Part shown: piece after piece, positions 17,280 through 26,107 of the stretch | Layout of the letters: every line of letters starts with the position of its first letter | Numbering within the stretch: position 1 is the first letter of the stretch | From: Pseudotabrizicola sp. | Lineage (GTDB): Bacteria; Pseudomonadota; Alphaproteobacteria; Rhodobacterales; Rhodobacteraceae | DNA: 42,538 nt | Assembly (NCBI RefSeq): GCF_030684215.1 | Contig: NZ_JAUXOV010000016.1 | Span: 1-42,538 of the forward strand | Reading direction: 5' to 3' | The notes under the pieces: model-generated | Databases searched by the model: none | The model's input: only the letters and a program-made list of their open reading frames with translations | Told to the model about the DNA's origin: nothing | Position numbers and translations under genes: made by a program

Positions 17280-18038
17280 ATGGTCGCCGCGAATTTTCCA
17301 TTCTCGTTGACGGGCAAGGTCGCCATTGTCACCGGTGCTGCATCCGGGATCGGGGCGTCGATTGCCGAGGCCTTTGCTGCGCGCGGGGCGCAGGTTGCGT
17401 TGCTGGATGTGAACCAGAACGCGGCGCAGGCGGTCGCAGACACGCTTTCGGGCGCACGGGCCATCGCATGCAACGTCACAGACGGCGACAGCGTGGCCGC
17501 CGCACTGGCGCAGGTGCTGCGCGATTTTGGCGGGATCGACATTTTGGTGAACAGCGCGGGCATCGTGGATCTTGCCCCCGCCGAAGACATCTCGGCCACC
17601 GCCTGGGACCGCACGATTGCGGTCAACCTGACCGGCAGTTTTCTGATGGCGCAGGCCGTTGGCCGAGCGATGATCGCACGCGGCAAGGGCGGGCGGATTG
17701 TCAATCTGGCAAGTCAGGCGGGCTCGGTTGCGATTGACGGGCATGTGGCCTATTGCGCGTCCAAGTTCGGGATCATTGGCGTGACCAAAACGCTGGCGCT
17801 TGAATGGGGCTGCCACGGGATCACAGTGAATTCGATATCCCCCACCGTCGTGCTGACCGCTCTTGGCAAAGCGGCGTGGGATGGTCCCAAGGGTGAGGCG
17901 ATGAAGGCTTTGATCCCCACCGGGCGTTTTGCCGAACCGCATGAGATTGCCTCTGCTGCAGTCTTTCTTGCGTCAGACGAAGCGGCAATGATCAATGGCG
18001 CTGATCTCTTGGTTGATGGCGGCTATACGGTGAAATGA
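17280..18038 (+). CDS. SDR dehydrogenase, GolD/DthD-like (D-threitol dehydrogenase candidate)
   Basis: 252-253 aa starting at ATG 17280 (MVAANFPFSL), AAAAGG upstream. The cofactor loop TGAASGIG, NSAG, and the catalytic YCASK are present. The run TLALEWGCHGITVNSISPTV, the conserved VLTALGKAAW, IPTGRFAEPHEIASAAVFLA and NGADLLVDGGYT resemble the GolD/DthD group, whose D-threitol dehydrogenase member makes D-erythrulose. It is followed 7 bp later by DhaK and sits in the ABC operon. Oxidation of an imported tetritol to a ketotetrose is the best inference; another polyol is possible. Confidence 0.85.
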   Translation: MVAANFPFSLTGKVAIVTGAASGIGASIAEAFAARGAQVALLDVNQNAAQAVADTLSGARAIACNVTDGDSVAAALAQVLRDFGGIDILVNSAGIVDLAPAEDISATAWDRTIAVNLTGSFLMAQAVGRAMIARGKGGRIVNLASQAGSVAIDGHVAYCASKFGIIGVTKTLALEWGCHGITVNSISPTVVLTALGKAAWDGPKGEAMKALIPTGRFAEPHEIASAAVFLASDEAAMINGADLLVDGGYTVK

Positions 18039-18045
18039 GGACAAG

Positions 18046-19038
18046 ATGCAGCGACTTTTGAACAACCCCGATGATTTGGTCGATGAAACCGTGGCGGGCT
18101 TCGTCAAGGCGCATCGCGACCTTGTGCATCTTTCGCCCGACAACGCGCGTGTCGTGGTGTCGAATTTTGCCCCCAAAGCCGGGCGCGTCGGCATTGTGAC
18201 AGGCGGCGGATCGGGCCACGAGCCGGCCTTTATCGGGTATGCCGGGCGCAACCTTGTCGATGCGGTGGCGGTCGGAGAGATTTTCTCGTCGCCCACGGCG
18301 AAAAGCTTTGCCGATGCGATCCGGGCCGCAGACGGCGGGGCGGGTGTGGCGGTGCTTTACGGCAACTATGCCGGTGACAACATGAACGTGAAAATGGCCG
18401 CGCGCATGGCGACCAAAGAGGGCATCGATGTGGCAACCGTGGTTGCCAATGACGATGTCTGCTCGGCCCCGACCACCGAGCGTGAAAAACGTCGCGGCGT
18501 GGCGGGTGAAATCTTCATGTGGAAAATCGGCGGCGCGAAAGCGGCAACGGGGGCAAGCCTTGCCGAAGTTCAGGCCGCTGCACAAAAGGCGATTGATGCC
18601 TGCCGGTCGGTGGGCGTGGGTCTTGGCCCCTGCACGCTGCCTGCGGTCGGGCATCCCAATTTCGCCATCGCACCCGGCACAATGGAGGTGGGCATTGGCC
18701 ACCACGGAGAACCGGGCACGCGGGTCGAACTCCTTAAACCCGCCAATGACGTGGCCGATGATATGCTGAAAATCGTGATGGACGATCACGCCCTGCCTGC
18801 GGGCAGCGAAGTGGCCGTGCTTGTGTCGGGGCTTGGGGCCACATCGGTGAACGAGCTTTATGTCTTGTATGACCGGATCGAAACCGGCTTGACTGCGCTT
18901 GGCATGAAGGTGCACAGCGCCCTTGTCGGCAATTACTTCACCTCGCTGGAAATGGTCGGGGCCACACTGACAGTGATGGCGCTGGATGATGAACTGAAGG
19001 CGCTGTTTGACACTGACTGCGCCTGTGCCGCGCTGTGA
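18046..19038 (+). CDS. Dihydroxyacetone/erythrulose kinase, DhaK subunit
   Basis: 330 aa. All three catalytic positions known in DhaK are present: H58 in GGGSGHEPAF, D111 in YGNYAGDNMN, and H220 in GIGHHGEPGT (the His that forms a hemiaminal with the ketose). No DhaM phosphotransferase gene is nearby, so with the following DhaL it probably forms an ATP-dependent kinase. In this setting the substrate is likely erythrulose (DerK/LerK-type), made by the preceding SDR, with dihydroxyacetone as alternative. Confidence 0.9.
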   Translation: MQRLLNNPDDLVDETVAGFVKAHRDLVHLSPDNARVVVSNFAPKAGRVGIVTGGGSGHEPAFIGYAGRNLVDAVAVGEIFSSPTAKSFADAIRAADGGAGVAVLYGNYAGDNMNVKMAARMATKEGIDVATVVANDDVCSAPTTEREKRRGVAGEIFMWKIGGAKAATGASLAEVQAAAQKAIDACRSVGVGLGPCTLPAVGHPNFAIAPGTMEVGIGHHGEPGTRVELLKPANDVADDMLKIVMDDHALPAGSEVAVLVSGLGATSVNELYVLYDRIETGLTALGMKVHSALVGNYFTSLEMVGATLTVMALDDELKALFDTDCACAAL

Positions 19039-19050
19039 CATGAGGATTTT

Positions 19051-19686
19051 ATGACATCCATACCCAACGCATCCCAAGCGGCGATCATTCAGGATCTGGC
19101 AGACGTCATTGTTGCCAACAAGGCTTGGCTATCCGAAATTGACGGTAAGATTGGTGACGGCGACCACGGCAGCAATATGGCCAAAGGCTTCAGCCGGGCC
19201 GCAGACCGTATCGCCGGGCAGGATATAACGCTGGATGCGGGACTATTGGTCCTGTCCGATGTGCTGATGAGCGAAATCGGCGGCTCTATGGGGCCGCTCT
19301 ATGGCCTGATGTTCGCAGACATGGCGGGCGCGATGCAAGGCCATGACCGGATTGACGCGGACTTGTTTTCCGCCGCGCTGAACGCCGGGCTGCAAGCGGT
19401 GCAAGGCGTGGGCAACGCAAAGGTTGGCGACAAAACGCTGGTCGATGCGCTTGCCCCGGCGGTTGCGGCCTTTGATGCGGCAATGGCCAACGGCTTTGCG
19501 GCAGCTTTGGACGACATGGCACACGCAGCAGAAGCCGGGCGCGACAGCACCATCGACCTTGTGGCCAAAATCGGCCGGTCAAGCCGACTTGGAGAGCGGT
19601 CACGCGGCGTGCTGGATGCGGGTGCCACATCGTGCTGCCTTATCCTGACGAGTCTTGGTCAATCCGTTCGCACGCGCCTGTCCTAG
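19051..19686 (+). CDS. Dihydroxyacetone-kinase-type DhaL subunit (first copy)
   Basis: 211 aa, all-helical nucleotide-binding subunit. The Mg-ADP/ATP binding motif DGKIGDGDHGSNMAKGF gives D31, D36 and D38. SEIGGSMGPLYGLMFADMAG and VGDKTLVDALAPA are the other family signatures, and GERSRGVLDAGATS closes the fold. It starts 12 bp after DhaK, with which it would form the phosphoryl-transfer complex. Confidence 0.9.
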   Translation: MTSIPNASQAAIIQDLADVIVANKAWLSEIDGKIGDGDHGSNMAKGFSRAADRIAGQDITLDAGLLVLSDVLMSEIGGSMGPLYGLMFADMAGAMQGHDRIDADLFSAALNAGLQAVQGVGNAKVGDKTLVDALAPAVAAFDAAMANGFAAALDDMAHAAEAGRDSTIDLVAKIGRSSRLGERSRGVLDAGATSCCLILTSLGQSVRTRLS

Positions 19687-19751
19687 CGGGGCCAGCGCGC
19701 TGCGCTGTCTGCAAACTTGCATCTTGGGGGCTGATCTGCCCAATTGTGGAT

Positions 19752-20417
19752 ATGGAAGATTTCAGCTCACGCAAATTGATAGACCTGTTTCGCCTTATTG
19801 CGGTGCGCATGTCCGATGCGCGGCGCGAACTTGGCGCGCTTGACGGCGCAATCGGCGACGCCGACCACGGCAATTCGATGGCCGAAGGGTTTGCCGCGAT
19901 CGTGCGCGCCATCGCGGCCGACGATGACCGGCCCCCGGCAGAGGTGATGTTGCTGGCGGGTCAATCCTTTCTGTCTGCGGTTGGTGCGACCACGGGGCCT
20001 TTGTATGCCAGTGCCATGCTTGCTGCGGCGAACGGTCTGGACGGCAAGACCACAGTGTCCGCAGCGGATGTGGCAGGGCTGGTCCCCGCCTTTGCCGACG
20101 GCATCGCCAAGCGCGGCCATGCGCGACCGGGCGACAAGACGATGATGGATGCCTGGGCCCCCGCCGCGCGCGCCGTGCTGGAGGCGGAAAAAGCGGGCCT
20201 TGCCCCGATAGTGCGGCTTTCACGGGCAAGGGCCGCTGCAATCGCAGGGCGCGATGACACGCGCGCCATGATGGCCGCCGTGGGACGCGCCGCCAGCCTT
20301 GGGCCGCGCAGCCTTGGCCACATAGATCCAGGGGCAGCCTCGGCCGTGATCATCATAGCCGCCCTGCATGAATGGCTGCACGCCCAACGCCCACCTGTTC
20401 CTGAAAAGGCGCAATAA
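19752..20417 (+). CDS. DhaL-type kinase subunit (second copy)
   Basis: 221 aa from the ATG at 19752; the frame is open further upstream to 19632 but that part overlaps the first DhaL gene and is not DhaL-like. A GTG at 19746 is an alternative start. It keeps the metal/nucleotide residues (LDGAIGDADHGNSMAEGF: D31, D36, D38), GATTGPLYASAML and RPGDKTMMDAWAPAARA. Sequence identity to the first copy looks low outside these motifs, so it is an old paralogue. Its TAA overlaps the ATG of the next gene by one base (TAATG), coupling it to the SorC-DhaK fusion, its probable DhaK partner. Confidence 0.87.
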   Translation: MEDFSSRKLIDLFRLIAVRMSDARRELGALDGAIGDADHGNSMAEGFAAIVRAIAADDDRPPAEVMLLAGQSFLSAVGATTGPLYASAMLAAANGLDGKTTVSAADVAGLVPAFADGIAKRGHARPGDKTMMDAWAPAARAVLEAEKAGLAPIVRLSRARAAAIAGRDDTRAMMAAVGRAASLGPRSLGHIDPGAASAVIIIAALHEWLHAQRPPVPEKAQ

Positions 20418-22465
20418 TGGCACCAAGGTTAACGAACCGGCAGACCGAGGATAATGACGCGGTTATCCCGCTGCGCTTTGGCGACGATCCGCTGTTGTGG
20501 GCGTCGTGGCTATATTACGAGGAAGGTCTGACACAGGGCGCAATTGCCGAACAGATGGGCGTGTCACGCCCTTCGGTCAACGCCTATCTGGCCGATGCGC
20601 GGTCGCGCGGCATCGTGAACATCGACATCGCGCCCGACATGTTCCGCACGCTGACCATTTCTGTCGCCCTGCGCGATCATTTCAATTTGCAAGATTGTCT
20701 GGTAATTCCGACCCATGGCGATGAGCGGTCCCTGATCGACCGTCTCGGGGGGGCGGGGGCCAAGGTTCTGGCCCGAAACCTGCGGTCAGGCGATACCCTT
20801 GCAGTGACATGGGGGCGCACGGTTTTGTCGATGGCCGATCAGATCAGCCATCCGGGGCTAAAGGATGTGCGCGTGGTGCAAGCCACCGGCGGCACAACTG
20901 CCCAGATCCCCTGGACGCCCGAGGCCTGCGCCTCACATCTGGCAAAGGCGCTTAATGCGCGCGCCATTCCGATTTCAGCCCCGGCCATCGTCTCCTCTGC
21001 CAAAATGCGCGAGATGCTGGTCCGGGAATCGGTGCTTGCCGAACAGCTTGGCATTCTGGCCGAGGCCGACCGGATTGTGATGGGCATCTCATCCTTGCGC
21101 CCCGAAAGCACTATCCACACAAGCGGCTTTCTTGAAGGCGGGATGCAGCACAGCCATTATCAGGACGCGGTCGGCAGTCTGACCGGGCGCTTTATCTCTG
21201 CTCGGGGGGAACCGGTAATCGGCCCGATGCATGAGCGCACCATCGGGCTTGGTCTGGATCAGTTACGCGCCATACCCCAGCGCATCGCCATCGCGGGCGG
21301 TATGGATAAGGTGGCGGCCATTCTGGCGGCCTTGCGGGGGGGGTATGTCAGTATTCTGGTGACCGATATCGCGACGGGCCGGGGTATCCTGAACGCTGAA
21401 GGATACCACGACACGACGCAGAGGCCGACGGCACAGCCTGACCGCGCGCTGCGCCCGCGCACCCATGTGAAAAAGCTGATCAACAACCCCAAAGACGCGG
21501 TGGATGAAACCCTGCGCGGTGCGGTTCTGGCGCATGAACATCTTATTGCCCCGGTGCCCGGCAGCAAGCGCGCAATCCGGGCGATTGACGGGCCAAAGCC
21601 GGGTAAGGTTGCCATCGTGATCGGCGGCGGCGCCGGGCACGAGCCTGCCTTTTGGGGCTATGTCGGCGCCGGGATGGCCGATGCGGCGGTAGTGGGAAAC
21701 ACCTTCGCCTCGCCCCCGCCAGACCCCATTATCGCAGCGACCCGCGCCGTGGACGGCGGGGCGGGTGTCTTGTATATTTACGGCAACTTCTCGGGCGATG
21801 TAATGAACTTTGGCATGGCCGCAGAGATCATGGAGGCCGAAGGCGTCAAGGTCCGCTCTATCATAACAACCGATGACGTCGCATCTTCCCCGCGTGAGAC
21901 GCGCTCTGCCCGCAGAGGGGTTGCAGGCACCGTCTTTACCTTCAAGATTGCGGGGGCTGCGGCCGCCAGAATGCTGCCGCTAGAGACCTGCGAGGCGCTT
22001 GCAAAGCACACCAATGCGCGCACCTACACCATGGGTCTGGCGCTGGAACCCAGCAGCCTGCCGGAAACCCGCCAGCCCAGTTTTGAACTTGGCCCGGATG
22101 ACATGGAAATCGGCGTCGGTGTTCATGGTGAACCCGGAGTAGAGCGGCGCAGCGTGGAGTTGGCCGATACCTGCGCCGATCTGCTCTTGGACCGGGTCCT
22201 TGAAGAAATGCCTGCGACCGAGGGCGATGAGGTGGCCTTGCTTGTAAACTCTTTGGGCAGCATTCCCAATTCAGAACTTTACATCGTGTTGCGCCGGGTG
22301 CGCCAGCGATTGAAGGCGCGCGGGATCGGCGTGCATTGCAGCTATGTCGGCTCTTATTACACATCGCTTGACATGGTCGGCATGTCCTTGTCGGTTCTGC
22401 ATCTTGATAGTGAAATCAAAAGCCTGCTGGAACATCCCTGCCGCTCGGTGGTGTTTTCGTCCTAG
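20417..22465 (+). CDS. SorC-type transcriptional regulator fused to a DhaK kinase subunit
   Basis: A 682-aa fusion. Residues ~35-62 are a helix-turn-helix (EEGLTQGAIAEQMGVSRPSV) and ~75-325 a SorC/DeoR-like sugar-binding effector domain (AVTWGRTVLSMADQ, VMGISSLRPES, GYVSILVTDIATGRGIL). A ~25-residue linker rich in Pro, Arg and Thr leads to a complete DhaK domain from KKLINNPKDAVDE (351-682). The DhaK catalytic residues are intact: H408 (GAGHEP), D461 (FSGDVMNF) and H570 (GVHGEPG). No stop or ribosome-binding site separates the halves, though a GTG at the old DhaK start is in frame. It probably senses and phosphorylates the substrate while regulating the locus. I believe this architecture appears in alphaproteobacterial annotations but know of no functional study. 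Confidence 0.9.
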   Translation: MAPRLTNRQTEDNDAVIPLRFGDDPLLWASWLYYEEGLTQGAIAEQMGVSRPSVNAYLADARSRGIVNIDIAPDMFRTLTISVALRDHFNLQDCLVIPTHGDERSLIDRLGGAGAKVLARNLRSGDTLAVTWGRTVLSMADQISHPGLKDVRVVQATGGTTAQIPWTPEACASHLAKALNARAIPISAPAIVSSAKMREMLVRESVLAEQLGILAEADRIVMGISSLRPESTIHTSGFLEGGMQHSHYQDAVGSLTGRFISARGEPVIGPMHERTIGLGLDQLRAIPQRIAIAGGMDKVAAILAALRGGYVSILVTDIATGRGILNAEGYHDTTQRPTAQPDRALRPRTHVKKLINNPKDAVDETLRGAVLAHEHLIAPVPGSKRAIRAIDGPKPGKVAIVIGGGAGHEPAFWGYVGAGMADAAVVGNTFASPPPDPIIAATRAVDGGAGVLYIYGNFSGDVMNFGMAAEIMEAEGVKVRSIITTDDVASSPRETRSARRGVAGTVFTFKIAGAAAARMLPLETCEALAKHTNARTYTMGLALEPSSLPETRQPSFELGPDDMEIGVGVHGEPGVERRSVELADTCADLLLDRVLEEMPATEGDEVALLVNSLGSIPNSELYIVLRRVRQRLKARGIGVHCSYVGSYYTSLDMVGMSLSVLHLDSEIKSLLEHPCRSVVFSS

Positions 22466-22578
22466 GTGACCAGGAAAGCAATTTGGCTCTGGCTGGCAAG
22501 AGAATTGTGGGCAGACCGTTGCAGGTATCTACGCGCTGGGGCAGTTTGGAGCGGAACGAATGAAAGCCCCCAATTCAT

Positions 22579-24015
22579 ATGGCCAAAAAGACCCTGAACG
22601 CTGAAAACCTTGAAACGTTGGGGGCAGAACGACTTGCAGGCTTGGTCATGGACCTTGTGCGCGGCAACGCGGCCTTGCAGCGCCGGGCGCGGATGGAGCT
22701 GAGCGCGGCGCAGGGGCCGAAGGACATTGCGGCTGATCTGCGCAAGCGATTTGTCTCCCTTCGGCGCTCGACCAGCTATGTCGACTGGCGCAAGCAAAAG
22801 GTGTTCGTCAAGGATCTGGCCAGCCTGCTTGCGATGATAGAAACCGGAGTTGCACCGCAAGATGCGGATGAGGCGTTTGATCTTGCGTGGTCGTTCCTGC
22901 AATTAGCGCCGTCCATCCATGCGCGCACCGATGACAGCAACGGCGCGATCGGTGATATCCTGCGCGACGCCATGCGCCTGATCGCCACACTGGCCTCAAG
23001 GATCAATGTCAGCCGCAACGTGCTGGCCGAGCGTATCCTCGACGCGGTGGCCGAGGCTGGCTACGGCGAATTTGACGGCATCATCCCCGCACTGGCCGCT
23101 GCACTCGGCCCCGATGGGCTCGACCACCTCAAAACAATCACCGAAGCCTGGGCTGCCGCAGGGCCCACAGCGCAAGAGATCGCGCGATACCGGGGCCTGG
23201 GGCTGATGTCATCGCCAGAGGCCAGCGCGCGGCGCAACATGGACAGCACGCGGTCGATCATTCTGGCGGATGTCGCGGACGCGCAAGGAGACGTCGATGC
23301 CTACATGGCGCGCTATTCCGCCGAACAGCTAACCTATGGCACCATCGCACCAGATGTGGCCCGCAGGTTGCTGGATGCTGGGCGCGTGCAGGAGGCGTTC
23401 GACATCCTGACCCGTGCCCGTAACGCCGAGGCGGGTCAAGCCATGCGCCTGTTCCGCTATGATCTGGACGCGGTCTATGAAGAGTGTCTGGAAAAACTGG
23501 GTACGCGCGAGGATCTCAAGCAGCACCTGTGGGAGACGTTTACGCAAACGCTTCAGGGGATTGCTTTGCGCAAATACCTGAAACTTATGCCGGCTTTCGA
23601 TGACATTGAGGCAGAGGACCGTGCGCTCGCCTTGGCCGAAACCCACCCCCATTTGGGCGCCGCGATCCATTTCCTGATCGGCTGGCCCGACCACAGCCGG
23701 GCCGCGCGCATGATTGCCGCACGGGCAGATGAGCTGGATGGCAACGCCTATGAAACCCTGACCACCGCCGCCGACACGCTGGCAGCCGCGCACCCGCTTG
23801 CCGCGACCCTGCTGCGGCGGGCGATGATTCAGGATACGCTGACCGGCGCAAAATCAACCCGCTACCGCCACGCCGCCCGCCACCTTGCCGAATGCCAAGC
23901 CAGCGATGCCGCGATTGATGATTATGGCTCCGCCGCCTCCCACACACAGTTCGCCCGGACATTGCGCCAGACTCATGCGCGAAAGTCCGGGTTCTGGCAG
24001 TTGCTTGAAGGGTGA
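22579..24015 (+). CDS. DUF6880 family protein
   Basis: 478 aa, soluble and almost entirely helical, with repeat-like helix pairs (tetratricopeptide-like). KKTLNAENLETLGAERLAGL at the start, then SYVDWRKQKVFVKDLASLL, and the closing RHLAECQASDAAI match, from memory, the DUF6880 family. No catalytic motif is visible. It begins 113 bp after the SorC-DhaK gene with its own probable ribosome-binding site some way upstream (GGAGCGGAACG), so it need not belong to the sugar operon. Function unknown. Confidence 0.75.
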   Translation: MAKKTLNAENLETLGAERLAGLVMDLVRGNAALQRRARMELSAAQGPKDIAADLRKRFVSLRRSTSYVDWRKQKVFVKDLASLLAMIETGVAPQDADEAFDLAWSFLQLAPSIHARTDDSNGAIGDILRDAMRLIATLASRINVSRNVLAERILDAVAEAGYGEFDGIIPALAAALGPDGLDHLKTITEAWAAAGPTAQEIARYRGLGLMSSPEASARRNMDSTRSIILADVADAQGDVDAYMARYSAEQLTYGTIAPDVARRLLDAGRVQEAFDILTRARNAEAGQAMRLFRYDLDAVYEECLEKLGTREDLKQHLWETFTQTLQGIALRKYLKLMPAFDDIEAEDRALALAETHPHLGAAIHFLIGWPDHSRAARMIAARADELDGNAYETLTTAADTLAAAHPLAATLLRRAMIQDTLTGAKSTRYRHAARHLAECQASDAAIDDYGSAASHTQFARTLRQTHARKSGFWQLLEG

Positions 24016-24189
24016 TAATAGCCCGTAGCGAAGGCGTCGTCCCGCTGGTCGAAGACGGCCCAGACCTGCCTCCAGAGAGCGTGCAGCCGTTGCGACGCGA
24101 CGCTGCCTTATTCGGTCGTCCATCAGGGTACGCCTTATTTTAAGCTGATGCGTGTCTGCCTGAAGACCCCTTTGCTGAACCGGATCTAC

Positions 24190-25095
24190 CTACAAAGCTC
24201 GCTGCCGTTCTGGGTAGTAGGTCCAAGCGATAAACCGGCTGGTCTTCTGGCCCTGTGCCATTTCGACAACCTTGAACTCCACAACCTTCGCCTTCTTCAG
24301 CAGTCTGGAGAGTGGCCTGAGGTTGTCTTTCTTGGACACCAAGCAGGTGAACCATAGGCATTGGTCGGCAAAATTCATGCTCTGCTCGACCATTCTGGCC
24401 ATGAAGCCGATTTCACCACCCGGACACCAGAGTTCGGCATTCTGGCCGCCAAAGTTGAGTTCGGCAGAGTGGCCTTTGCCAAGGTTCCGCCATTTTCGCC
24501 GCGTGCCCTGTTCCGCCTGCGCAGGCGACGCATGAAACGGGGGATTGCACAGCGTGAGGTGAAAACGATCGTCAGAGCCGATAACGCTTTCGAAGATATC
24601 CGCCGAGTTGTTCTGACGTTTGAGCTTTATATAAAGCTTGTTGCGCTCACAGATTTGCCGTGCTGATTTGAGTGAGACCGGATCGATATCAACGCCTGTG
24701 AAGTCCCAGCCATATTCATGCTGACCTGTCAGCGGATACACAAGACTCGCACCCGTCCCAATGTCCAGCGCCCTGATACCTCGGCCATGCGGGATCTTCT
24801 GATCATTACTTTCGGCAAGCAGATCCGCCAGGTAATGAATGTAATCGACACGACCCGGGATCGGGGGGCACAGGTAAGAGGCAGGAATGTCCCAGAAATC
24901 TAGCCCATAGTGGGTCACCAACAGCGCCCGATTGAGCAGACGGACCGCGTCCACGTCTTGAAAATTGATCGTCATCTGACCGCGCGGATTTTTGGTGATG
25001 AATGCCTCCAGTTCAGGAGATTCCACGATCAGGCGTTCAAAGTCATACCCCTCTCGGTGTTGGTTGCGGGGGTGCAACATGAGTTTAATAGCCAT
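24190..25095 (-). CDS. rlmF: 23S rRNA (adenine1618-N6)-methyltransferase RlmF
   Basis: 301 aa from the ATG at 25095 (MAIKLMLHPRN), with AGAAGG 7 bases upstream; E. coli RlmF has 308. N-terminal signatures are HPRNQHREGYDFERL and NPRGQMTINFQDVDAVRLLN. The SAM site follows (ALDIGTGASLVYPLTG, FTGVDID) and then the N6-adenine catalytic motif NPPF in LTLCNPPFHAS. It methylates A1618 of 23S rRNA. It converges on the DUF6880 gene and looks like a stand-alone housekeeping gene. Confidence 0.93.
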   Translation of the reverse strand: MAIKLMLHPRNQHREGYDFERLIVESPELEAFITKNPRGQMTINFQDVDAVRLLNRALLVTHYGLDFWDIPASYLCPPIPGRVDYIHYLADLLAESNDQKIPHGRGIRALDIGTGASLVYPLTGQHEYGWDFTGVDIDPVSLKSARQICERNKLYIKLKRQNNSADIFESVIGSDDRFHLTLCNPPFHASPAQAEQGTRRKWRNLGKGHSAELNFGGQNAELWCPGGEIGFMARMVEQSMNFADQCLWFTCLVSKKDNLRPLSRLLKKAKVVEFKVVEMAQGQKTSRFIAWTYYPERQRAL

Positions 25096-25456
25096 GGAAA
25101 ACCTTCTAGCCTGTTGGTCTAGGCAGCCTGCCCGACAAGGCATCAACCTTAGAGCTTCCTGGCTGCTTAAGAAATAGATGAACGGTCCAAAGGCTCTGGT
25201 CGATGGGCGAGCAGCCCAGCGTTGCGCCGCCCCCAAACCAGCCAACCCTGCGTCTTTCGGCGAACCTGTCCGGTCGGAGGCTGTCAGAATGAGCGGTGGC
25301 TTGGAGCAGCTCTGCCTTTGGCGCTGGTCGGCCGACGATTGATGCGTCAGGCCCCAAGCGGGCCCGACGCTGGTCCTTTGGCTATAACGCGTTTCGCCAT
25401 GCAAGCGCCCTTTTCATTGGATTTCTTCAGCTTACTTAGGAGTTAAAGGAAAGCGG
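25096..25456. other. Intergenic between rlmF and the AttE-like gene
   Basis: 361 bases between divergent genes. A minus-strand frame runs to 25404, but its amino-acid composition is not protein-like and it lacks a ribosome-binding site. I see no clear promoter boxes or repeats. Confidence 0.45.
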
Positions 25457-26107
25457 ATGCTTCTGAGCCTGCGTGATGTAACCAAAACCTATCCCGGGGC
25501 GGAAGCGCCGGTGCTTTCCCGCATCTCGCTGGATTTGCAGGCAGGAGAGATGTTGGCCCTGACCGGAGAGTCCGGGTCGGGCAAAAGCACGCTTTTGCAT
25601 CTGACAGGTGGCCTTGATACGGCCGACACTGGCGTTGTCGCGATTGATGGCATTGACCTGACGCCCTTGGATGAACCCGGGCGCGCGGCCCTGCGGCGGG
25701 GCACGGTGGGTGTAATTTTTCAACAGTTCAACCTGATCCCGTCGCTGACAGTCGCAGCGAATATCGCCTTTCAGGCGCGGCTTGCAGGCCGGCATGACCC
25801 GGGCCTCGCGCAGCGGCTGGCGGCGCGGCTGGGCCTGAACGACCATCTTGCAAAATATCCCGAACAACTGTCCGGCGGCCAGCAACAGCGCGTGGCCATC
25901 GCCCGCACGCTGGCTCCGCAACCAAAGCTGGTACTGGCCGATGAGCCAACGGGCAATCTGGATGAGGCAACGGCAGACACGGTCTTTGCCCTGATGTGCG
26001 AGTTGGTTGCCGAAACCGGGGCGGGTCTGATCCTTGTCACCCATTCGGAACGTCTTGCCGCCCGCCTCGGCCGCCGCCTGCTTCTGCACGCCGGGCAGTT
26101 GACGTGA
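25457..26107 (+). CDS. AttE-like ABC transporter ATPase (LolD/MacB class)
   Basis: 216 aa, single nucleotide-binding domain: Walker [11 protein letters not shown]-loop [13 protein letters not shown], signature [13 protein letters not shown], Walker [13 protein letters not shown] and the H-loop THSERLA. This is the LolD/MacB class that works with FtsX-type permeases. Stop TGA (26105-26107) overlaps the GTG start of the permease gene, so the pair is translationally coupled. The three-gene set with the lipocalin-like protein resembles Agrobacterium attEFGH. Substrate unknown. Confidence 0.9.
   Translation: MLLSLRDVTKTYPGAEAPVLSRISLDLQAGEMLALTGESGSGKSTLLHLTGGLDTADTGVVAIDGIDLTPLDEPGRAALRRGTVGVIFQQFNLIPSLTVAANIAFQARLAGRHDPGLAQRLAARLGLNDHLAKYPEQLSGGQQQRVAIARTLAPQPKLVLADEPTGNLDEATADTVFALMCELVAETGAGLILVTHSERLAARLGRRLLLHAGQLT

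Noticed and set aside
16743-17942. 399-aa minus-strand ORF
   Set aside because: Spans parts of two well-supported plus-strand genes and the hairpin between them; no family similarity.
17992-19077. 361-aa minus-strand ORF
   Set aside because: Antisense of DhaK; Cys/His/Arg-rich composition typical of shadows.
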